DNA of 64,000 nt from Takakia lepidozioides (lineage: Eukaryota; Streptophyta; Takakiopsida; Takakiales; Takakiaceae): positions 52,268,001 through 52,332,000 of the forward strand of contig CM060733.1 in assembly GCA_030704615.1 (NCBI GenBank), in the 5' to 3' direction. Both the position numbers and the translations under genes were made by a program. A model generated the notes under the pieces. That model worked only from the letters and a program-made list of their open reading frames with translations. It was not told the origin of the DNA and made no database searches. Below, piece by piece: positions 44,795 to 52,770 of this stretch. Numbering within the stretch: the first letter of the stretch is position 1; each line of letters starts with the position of its first letter.

Positions 44795-45435
44795 CCGAGT
44801 ACCCAGGGTGAAAATCCGGACCCGCACAACACTGTCGTTGATGATCATCCTGAAATCATTATCATGAAGAAATTGAGTACGTTGACGCACTCAATTCTCC
44901 GCGGGGTGTGAACAAAAAACAAAAAACCAAAATAAAATAAAATAATTATTATTATAATATTTTCGCCTTTCCCCCCCCCTCCCCCTTCCCCAACCCGCCG
45001 GGTACCCGGGGTGAAAATCCGGACCCGCACAACACTGTCGTCGATGTCGTCAATGAGCATCATGAAATCATGATCATGAGGAAATTAAGTGCGTTGACGC
45101 ACTCAGTTCTCCAGGGGGGGGGGACGAAAAAAAAAACAATATATATATATATATATATATTCCCCCCCAGCCCGCCGGGTACCCAAGGTGAAAATCCGGA
45201 CCCGCACAGCACCGTCGTCGATGTTGTCAATGATCATGAAGAAATTGAGTGCGTTGACGCACTCAGTTCTCCGCCGGGGGGGGGGGGGACCGAAAAATAA
45301 AATAAATTATTATTATTATTATTATTATTTTCTCTCCCCCCCCTCCCCCCCCGCGGAGAACTGAGTGCGTCGACGCACTCAATTTCTTTATGATCTTGAT
45401 TTCACGATGATCATCGACGACATCTATCCAAATGC
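44795..45435. repeat. Palindrome array C (GAGTGCGTTGACGCACTC units)
   Basis: Four units: 44795-44910, 44993-45112, 45169-45278 and an inverted one at 45354-45430. Each contains GAAAATCCGGACCCGCAC, a GTCGTCGATG/GATCATGA stretch and a palindrome centred on GCGT-TG-ACGC (GCGT-CG-ACGC in the inverted unit). Units are separated by A/T-rich tracts (AAATAAAATAATTATTATT, ATATATAT) and G or C runs. Confidence 0.88.
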
Positions 45436-45512
45436 CGGGAAATAAATAAATATTTTTATTTTTATTTTTATTTTTTTGAATTCTCATGGGCCTTACACCC
45501 CTTAATTCCCCA

Positions 45513-45745
45513 GCCCCGTTTCCCTCCGCGAACATGGCAGTTCGCTAAAGGTTAGGGTTAGGGTTTGAGGTTACGATTTGCAGTGTTTCCCCGGTTTGCC
45601 GTGTTCCCGCTGTAATGACGTCACCTTAATTCCTGACCTGTTTCCCTTCATGAACATGGCAGTTTGCAAAGGGTTAGGATTAGGGTTTGTCATGTTTGCT
45701 GTATTTGCCGATTTGTCGTGTTTGTCGTGTTTCCGCGGTAATGGG
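45513..45745. repeat. ~120-bp tandem duplication with telomere-like words
   Basis: AACATGGCAGTTCGCTAAAGG-TTAGGGTTAGGGTTTGAGG (about 45530-45570) recurs as AACATGGCAGTTTGCAAAGGG-TTAGGATTAGGGTTTG (about 45652-45690). The embedded TTAGGGTTAGGGTTT resembles plant telomere sequence, but only two to three units are present. Confidence 0.75.
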
Positions 45746-45873
45746 TGCTCATACGCGGAAATACACCCTGCATCTTCCCTCATTCTCGTGCCACGTGGAC
45801 TGGGCTCACGTCAGGCTCTTGGGCTCACAGGCTCCTGGGCTTGCGTGGCTAGACTCACACTCTAGCATTCCCC

Positions 45874-46340
45874 CGAGGTGTGGTATCGTGGAGTGCGATG
45901 CTTGCAGGGTATGCACAGCAGGGACGTGGGATGGAAGCTTTGGAGACCTATGAGCAAATGATGTGCGACGGGGTGAAGCCCGACCACATCACGTTTGTGT
46001 GGGTTTGCAGTTTGTGTATAAGCCTGGCAGCCCTGGAAAAGGGCGAAGAGGTGCATGACAACATCGTCAGAGCTGGAATTGTACCAGATGTGATCCTGAA
46101 CTCTGCCCTGGTGGATATGTATGCCAAATGTGGGTGCATAGAGGATGCAAATGGAGTGTTCAACAATATGGCTGAATGAGATGTGGTGTCGTGGAATGCA
46201 ATGATCGCAGGATATGCACAACATGGTTGTCATAGGGAGGTCCTGCAACTATTTGAAGGAATGCAAAAGAATGGCTTGAAGCAATATGTGTTCTCTCTGC
46301 ATGCAGCCACACTAGCCTTCTGAATGACGGTAGACGCTAC
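45874..46340 (+). pseudogene. PPR block 10 (continues block 9 after element C)
   Basis: 45880-46179 is a complete P-L-S triplet (VSWSAMLAGYAQQGRGMEALE, HITFVWVCSLCISL, NSALVDMYAKCGCIEDANGVFNNMAE-stop). The next P motif and a truncated E start run to about 46330, nearly identical to 42226-42370. It begins at the right target duplication of element C. Confidence 0.86.
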
Positions 46341-46423
46341 TTCGATTCCTGATTGCGATCTATCTGTAGTGCAACTTGGAAGCCGTCGATGAGGGTTTCA
46401 GATGCTTCCAGTTGATGTCCCTT

Positions 46424-46800
46424 TCAAATTCGGGGGAAAGAGTGTAGCGGCCCACGGAGATCTCGCCATGCTGTTGGGGGGAGAGCGTTCCAGTAGCATT
46501 GGTCCTGCACAGGGCTGTTGCATATGATCCCCTGTCTATCCGAGGTGTGCTGAAAGTTCATGTGGATGGCCTCCGCGTTCCTGGCATCCCGTTGCCTGAC
46601 TGCACATATTTTGGCCCATGCCTTCCTAGCTTCAGTTTGTAAGTCAAGAAATACAGTAGCCAGGAGGGCAGATATGGAAGTGGTCTCTCCTAGAAAGGTA
46701 TTCTTGCATCTTAGTTTCCATAGATGCCACAAGACTAATGCTCTTAAGGTTTCAAAAACAGGGCAGTTGATCCACTTCCAGAGGCTATGGTCATGGTTGA
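46424..46800 (-). pseudogene. LINE (non-LTR retrotransposon) C-terminal fragment
   Basis: The minus frame contains LRALVLWHLWKLRCKNTF, the W-x-x-W-K-x-R-C hallmark found downstream of the reverse transcriptase (zf-RVT / RNase H linker) in plant LINE ORF2. It continues for about 80 residues with no further recognised domain. It is attached directly to a WWDNR-gene fragment (SCSGTVDKIRHLNHDHSLWK), shared with 47380-47440. Truncated, dead. Confidence 0.55.
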
Positions 46801-47560
46801 GGTGCCTGATTTTATCAACTGTGCCGCTGCAGCTGCTGCCTTTAGTTGACCATCTACCCATGCACTTTTCTTGTAGCTATTGATCCACAGGGAATCATAG
46901 GTAATCTTGTGCATGAAATCTGGCCCTCTTGGATGATTCTGTACACACACTCTACCCCTGCTTTGGCATACATGTCCACCAGGGTATTGTTCAGGATCAC
47001 ATCTGGTACGATTCCAGCTCTGACGATGTCCGCCTCTTGCCCTTTTCCAGGGCTGCCCAGGCTTGCACATGCATTGCAAACGCACACACACGTGATGCGG
47101 TTGGGCTTCACCCCTTCACACATCATTTGCTCATACGTCTCCAAATCCTCCATCTCGCGCCCCTACTGTGCATATCCTGCGAGCATCGCACTCCACGACA
47201 CCACATCTCGTTCCGCCATATTGTCGAACACTCCCTTTGCATGCTCGACGCTCCCACATTTGGCATACATGTCCACCAGGGTATTGTTCGGGATCACATC
47301 TGGTATGATTCCAACTCTGACGATGTCGCCATGCACCTCTTTGCCCAAAAATGCCAGAAGAGGCATTGTGGACTCCCTCTCTTGATCCTCTTCCAGAGGC
47401 TGTGGTCATGGTTGAGGTGCCTGATTTTATCAACTGTGCCGCTGCAGCTATTGCCTTTAGTTGACCACATGCAGGTTTCTTGTAGCTATTGATCCACAGG
47501 GAATCATAGGTAACCTTGTGCTTGAAATCTGGCCCTCTTGGATGCACACTCTACCCCTAC
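46801..47560 (-). pseudogene. Inverted PPR triplets flanked by two PDF-type fragments
   Basis: Minus-strand order: PDF fragment at 47547-47400 (HPRGPDFKHKVTYDSLWINS, then AAAAAQLIKSG), PPR S/P motifs at 47366-47163 (KEVHGDIVRVGIIPDV, VDMYAKCGSVEHAKGVFDNMAERD), a P-L-S continuation at 47153-46960 (VKPNRITCVCVCNACASL), then a second PDF fragment at 46945-46810 (PDFMHKITYDSLWINSYKKSAW). All pieces are frameshifted relative to each other. This is the only PPR sequence in the window on the minus strand. Confidence 0.8.
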
Positions 47561-47597
47561 TCCTTCAGCTATCCATGCCTCTGCACAAATCATGCAT

Positions 47598-48064
47598 TCA
47601 TCCTTGCCTTGCTGCTAACAGCTGACAATAACAGCCTAGATTTGTTGTAGGAAACACCCAACTCAGCTTATCACAGTAGTTTCTATGCTCATTGCGTCTG
47701 CTACTCACTATAATCCAACAGGCATCCACCTTTTTGCCTCGATTGTCCCACCATTGACTGGGGTCAGAAAAGTATTCTTTCCACAGCTTCTCCTCGTCTC
47801 TCTTACCTGTTTCTGGATACTTTGGCAGTATCATGTCGTAGGTGCTTGCGGATATTGATTCTCTCCTTCTTTGAAGTCATCCACTTGATTCATAGGAATG
47901 TATGCAATCATACAAGTTGCCATATTCCCTCCTCCCCATCGTGTATCTGGAGTCCATTTTAAGTCCTCAGCCCTGAGGACTAATTTGTCGGGGTTTTGTA
48001 CCTCCAATCTAGCCATAAAGAAAACATGCAAGCCAAATACTCTTCTTAATCTTGCACTCTCCAA
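47598..48064 (-). pseudogene. WWDNR/PDF-family gene, 5' exons (broken)
   Basis: 48064-47831 reads an N-terminal part with DKLVLRAEDLKWTPDTRWGG and MIAYIPMNQVDDFKEGE. After a one-base shift, 47834-47730 reads LPKYPETGKRDEEKLWKEYF-SDPSQWWDNRGKK and meets AAG|GTGGAT, a plausible donor. The partner exon (PDFKHK...) lies at 47547, so an intron of about 170 bp is retained. L-W-x(3-4)-F/Y-F-x-D/N-P-x2-W-W-D-N-R followed by P-D-F-K-H-K matches the PDF motif of OSB-type organellar DNA-binding proteins. The upstream block is a plant sequence I cannot name. Confidence 0.6.
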
Positions 48065-49043
48065 GCCCTAACAGCTAACTCAAAGCCAACTATACACGCC
48101 AAAGTGACTTAGAGCCAAGAGACTAAGAAAATGACATAGCCACTAGCCAAAATGACATAGAGAAAATAGTGAGTAGCTCGTCGAGCTACTCACACTGCGC
48201 AGGGAGGCTAGCTGGCCCAAGCCTGGGGTGTAGGTTTGGGCGGGTAGGCTGGGGTGGGGGGCGGGGCAGGTGTTGGCGGGCCCGTTGGCGCCATGGCTTG
48301 GGAGTTTTGCCAATTTGGCCCCAAACTTTTGCCATTTTGGCTCGTGGAGGGTGGCGCGAGACCACACGTGTGACCCAGGAGCGTGTGGGGCCTGGGGAGG
48401 GGGAAGGTAGGGGGACAAGGCTGCCAGCGTCATTACGACATTGCTATCGAAAATTCGCGGGCCATCGTATCCTCATCTGGAATTAGCACAGTGTCACTGA
48501 AGACCACAAAAGTATTCGCCTCCACAAAAGCTTCAGAATCCTTGTCTGGTTTGACCAAATCCTCAAAAACCAATGTGGAAATTTGGATCCTGCAAATAAA
48601 CAACTCTAACATGTTAAATGCGAATGAATGTTTAACAAGTAGTATAATTAATTACCTCAAAATATTGCAATTCCTGAGAGCAACTATGATCAATTTGCAT
48701 ATCATCGTTAACTTAGTTGCAGGTGAACCGCATTCTTGAAATGCTACAAGGGACCCTTGAATATAGCAATGCACCAATGTAGATAGGTTCATCAGAAATG
48801 ACGAGAGTGTGATCAGATCAGGTCTAGAGTCGGCGGCATGACTTGTACAGTGCAGGCGTCTTACAAAAAACATAATGGGCAAGTAGAGTTCTTTATGAGG
48901 CCAGAGGATCTCCCTGCAAATCAGAGTGAGGACCATGCTCATAATGTGAGGAGTTCTCCTTTTTTGGAGAGTGGAGACGGAACTCATGATGCGAGTGTTG
49001 GAATTAGCACACCCATGTTGTGATGCCGATAGATCAGGCCTTT
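48065..49043. other. Intergenic; one doubtful minus-strand terminal exon
   Basis: No recognised gene. 48594 to 48428 on the minus strand is an open 55-codon stretch after a good acceptor (TTTGCAG) with a balanced composition (contains FEDLVKPDKDSEAFVEANTF) and a stop. It might be a last exon, but no upstream exon is identifiable. 48200-48440 is GC-rich low complexity. Confidence 0.35.
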
Positions 49044-49052
49044 GTTAATGCA

Positions 49053-49531
49053 GCCTCAGAATTTTGTGTGGCCTCGTCGTAATGAGGCCGCAGGGTGCAG
49101 AGGGGACAGGACCTGACAGCAGCCCCGCTACATTAAAAGGATTCCTATTCCCCTGTTTCTCTTATATATTGAGGAAACGTCAAATTGTTTGTACGGCGGA
49201 GGTTGTGGTCTGGAGGTAGGTCGATGGCGATGTGATGATGCAGGTCTCGGGTTCCATTACTTGAACGTAGTTTCGGTAGTTGGCGCTCAATGTCACTACC
49301 TCCACGGAGGTGGTATGCAACTACTCTCATGCAGGTAGTTCAGCTTGGTTTTGCAACTACCTTCATGTAGAAAATCCTAAAACTACCTGCATGGAGGTAG
49401 TTGTAAAATTCATATGCCAAAAAAATTCGAAGTTCTTGACGCATGAAGGTAGTTTGCTCCTATATTAGTGAGACGGCCTGACGGTCGTCTGACTAGCCTC
49501 ATAACGACGAGGCCACACAAAATTATGAGCC
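49053..49531. mobile_element. 479-bp Mutator-like MITE with 9-bp target duplication
   Basis: Perfect 9-bp direct repeats GTTAATGCA border it (49044-49052 and 49532-49540). The left end GCCTCAGAATTTTGTGTGGC and the reverse-complemented right end GGCTCATAATTTTGTGTGGC form TIRs of about 36 bp with three mismatches (both reach CTCGTCGTNATGAGGC). Inside, at 49290-49460, short inverted words AACTACCT / AGGTAGTT recur five or six times. No ORF. TIR length and 9-bp duplication fit the Mutator superfamily. Confidence 0.9.
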
Positions 49532-49540
49532 GTTAATGCA

Positions 49541-50226
49541 CCGCTCCTTAAATCTAGATAGTAGCTGGCCACCGTTGGCATCAGTAATTATAGCTTCATT
49601 ACAGTTAGCGACAAGGCCCATGTGGTCATGCTCTCCTTATCCCTATAACAAACGTTGTATATGTATTCACACCTCTGGTGTTCCAGTTAGTTGATCAACT
49701 CATTGTTTTCAGCGAGGGTTAAGTCTTTAGAGTGAGGAGGCCAAGGTTGACAGATGCGTGCTGAACTCCACGATCCTCGTGTGGACATCGGACGTTGAGC
49801 TCGATTTGAATGTGGTCGAAGGGAAAATCTGAGTGACTCTGGACAGAATTGCAGAACGGTTGTGTGCGCAGCTTGCAACTAGCGAGGGTGCATCTGAAGT
49901 CAGCTCACAGCGCTCACTATGTTAGGTGCGAATCCAGTATCTTGCGATCTGCTATTTGTAATTCTAGGTAAGGAGTTATCTTCCGAGTGGGACTCGATTT
50001 TGTTCAAGATATTCTTGATGCTATCCATTCCACCTGAGGTTCGTGGATTCTAGCTAGACTAGCTCTTCCTTCCTGACTCGTGATCGATCGGCATTGACGG
50101 TCTTCAATCATTTTCTTACTCTTTGACTCTGGCTTCCTTTCCAGCTTGCACCTAGCTCTCTAGATCCGCAAACTTTCGAGCGCTGGAGCGAGAGTCCCAG
50201 CAGTGAACAAGTCTACATTATTTAAA
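49541..50226. promoter_or_regulatory. Presumptive upstream region of the BAHD gene
   Basis: No ORF of note. It lies between the MITE and the BAHD start codon and should contain its promoter and 5' UTR. No clear TATA/initiator pair could be picked with confidence. Confidence 0.35.
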
Positions 50227-51845
50227 ATGGCAGTGGAAGTGACAGTCCTATCAAAAAACCACGGTGGTTCCCACGCCACGTCCTCACGAGAGCCGGGAGT
50301 TCAAGCGGTTCCCACTTGCCAGCCTCGATCTCACCTGGTTCAAACTTGTACCTCCCCTCAGATGCCTCCTCTTGTTCGACGCAAGCGCTCAAGAAGACTT
50401 CATTGTGGAGCAGTTCAATGAAAGACTAAGGGAGAGTCTCTCAAGAGCGCTGACAGACTACTACCCATTTGCAGGTAAGTCGTTCACCCTTCAGTAGCAC
50501 GGTCGACGCCATGGCGGCTAGAGTACTATTTATGCGATTATCAAAGTCTGTCATGCCAGCTTTGATATATAGGCTTCGGGGAAACTAGATAACGACGTTG
50601 GGAGACCATGCCATGCAGGCCGGTTTGTACAAGACGAAGACGGGCAGATAGCTGTGGACTGTAACGACGCAGGGGTGGAGTTTGTTGAGGCTTCAGCTCC
50701 CATCACTGTGCGGGAGCTAAGTAATTACAACATGGCTGACAAGTATCAACACTTTGCCCAATCAATCCCATGGAATCTTGAGGACGAGGGTACCTGCCAC
50801 CCTCTTTTTGGTGCACAGGTTAGCTTCCTACATTTCTGTGTACTTTTTGAGTGCAGATCTCTGTTCACGACCACACTATTGATTGCCTTTGAAATATGCA
50901 GATCACTCATCTCAAGTGTGGCGGCTATGTAATTGGGCATGCCTACTTCCATGGAACCGCAGATGGAATGATGCTGATGCAATTTATCAAGTCGTGGGCA
51001 GAGGTCGTCCGTGCGGAACGTATCTCCCTACTGCCCAATTATAGCTCGCGAGCGAATATAATCAAGTTGGCATCAGAGTCACATTGGACAGAGCTCCTTT
51101 TCAAAGGCTTTCGTTCATAGGTTACCGTTGTCGGGTAATTTCTTTCGTCACCTGGAGGAAACTGCCCTGGACTCTGAAATAACTAAGCTGCACATTTTTT
51201 TTGATCTTCCGATGCAAAAGAAGCTCAAAGATAAAGCTTTGGAGGATTCACCAGATGGGCCAACGTTCAGTGCTTACGTTGTGATCAGTGCACATGTCTG
51301 GAGGGCCATTACCCGGGCTCGATTGCTTAAAGATACGGAAGAAACTCGATACTTCAATGTCGTCGATTGCAGGAAACGGTGGCCAGAGCTCCCTCACAAT
51401 TATTTTGGAAATGCACTTCTTGACGCGGTGGCAGTCAGCACCGTGAGAAAGCTTTTGGGAAATAAAATATCCTATGCTGCAAACCTGCTGCCCAAGACGA
51501 TTGCAGATTTGAGTGCTCAACACATCAAGTTTTTACTCACCATGATGGAGAGAAAAAAGGAAATGGTTCTTTGCACGTATTTCAGACCTTCTACTGATGT
51601 GATGACAGCTGCTTCAACTCGATTCCCAGGTCTTGAACAATTCAACTTCGGATGGGGCCCGGCTTTTGCCAACAGTCATTTTTACCGAGAAGGATCCGAG
51701 TTATCTGATCCATTTCACACCGCAGCATAAGGATGGTACAGTAAAAATAGTCTTGAAACTGCCTCACGATGCTGCAAAGAGACTGCAGGAAGATGCAGAC
51801 TTCCTCTCTTGTGTGTCATCCATCACCGACGTCACACTCAGATAG
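50227..51845 (+). pseudogene. BAHD acyltransferase, 3 exons, frame disrupted
   Basis: CoA-dependent acyltransferase family (hydroxycinnamoyl transferase-like, cytosolic). Exons: 50227-50474 (GTAAGT donor), 50619-50818 and 50902-51845. Recognisable pieces: FKRFPLASLDLTWF, LRESLSRALTDYYPFAG-RF, the catalytic H-G-T-A-D-G at about 50959, VISAHVWRAITRAR, and near the C-terminus N-F-G-W-G where the family usually has D-F-G-W-G. Length, if continuous, would be the usual 430-460 residues. Reading it through needs three single-base corrections: at an A6 run (50253-50258), near 51096-51108 and at about 51656-51680. So it is either a recent pseudogene or carries assembly errors. The acyl acceptor cannot be inferred. 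A MITE ends 690 bp upstream. Confidence 0.85.
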
Positions 51846-52770
51846 GGATTCCACGAATTCCAACTTCTTTGTACACAAAGGAACAAGCCGCAAACGGCCA
51901 AAGGCTCTGCCGACGATAGATACTTGTGAAACATTTTCTATGAAATTCAGCCTTGAATTCAGCTTCGCTTATAAATTTCAAAATGCCTCAGTGCAAATCT
52001 GTAATTCAGTCAGGGGAGGGTCAAGTAGCGTTATCTCCCAGGCTCGATTGACAGAATCGCATAAACATGCTGTCTGGCGTTGGGTGCTCTTGATAAACAA
52101 TGTGTTAATTGCTTCCTAACTTACTAGTGCCCTGCAGACCACAGGCTACAGCATTTGCTTTGAATGTCGCCATGGTCATGCTTCTTCCACAGTTGTTTTA
52201 GGTGTCCTTTAATACTAGAAGGGACTTTTAAGCGACCTTGACACTACCTCCAAAAAGTAGGAAGATGCTCAAGGAAGACGACACACATTTGGAATCCCTC
52301 CCCACTGAGGGAGAAAACAAGTAGAAGTTTTACAAGGAAAAGCCCTGCAAAGCATGTTTACAAACAACAGTATTCAGAGTTAATTATAACCAACAGTGAT
52401 TTATTGCAGCATTTTCAGTGTCGGGTGTCTTTCCCACTTCCATGCATTTGAAGATTTGTTCTACATACTCTGTTCAAGCTGGGTGATTGAATAACAGACG
52501 CATTAGGCAATAGAGTCCTTGAGGTCAATGTAACTAAATGAATCCGGGGTGGTCCGGCAACCAATGTCAGTGAATCAAAGAGTCAAGTGCGTGCTTTCCA
52601 TTGGTTTGAAGTCTCATTGAGTGTCCTGGTCATTTTCATTGTCGTCCGATTGCTCCTTTAGTAACACAGAGGAGTTTGTGCTGGTCCGAGGTATGTGCAG
52701 GCCACCTTCTTCTGTGAATAATTCTCCTCAGTGACAAGGAGTGCTGTAGGCCTCAACCAGGCTGGGTAAG
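51846..52770. other. Intergenic between convergent genes; no gene
   Basis: 3' flanks of the BAHD gene and of the minus-strand gene. No supported ORF or strong repeat. Confidence 0.5.

Larger units (their letters stand above)
43482..45873. mobile_element. Element C: 2.4-kb Mutator-like, non-autonomous, in PPR sequence
   Basis: Left end GGAGCGTAGCTACGGCGTGAGC and the reverse-complemented right end GGGGAATGCTAGAGTGTGAG form TIRs that stay recognisable for over 40 bp (both reach AAGCCCAGGAGC or GAGCCCAGGAGC). More weakly they extend to about 250 bp: ATTACCGTGGAA at 43645 against ATTACCGCGGAA near 45740, and CGGCAAA-type repeats on both sides. A 10-bp direct repeat borders it. The interior has a block with TATA-like TATAAGTATA (43931), a 36-bp tandem repeat, palindrome array C and a tandem duplication with telomere-like words. 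No transposase ORF. TIR length plus 9-10-bp duplication suggest the Mutator superfamily. Confidence 0.8.

Noticed and set aside
45540-45690. Possible chromosome end or telomere
   Set aside because: Only two to three degenerate TTTAGGG units, in a duplication inside a mobile element with ordinary sequence on both sides.
48428-48594. Terminal exon of an unknown minus-strand gene
   Set aside because: Open frame and acceptor look plausible, but no upstream exon or family resemblance was found, so it is mentioned only within the spacer entry.
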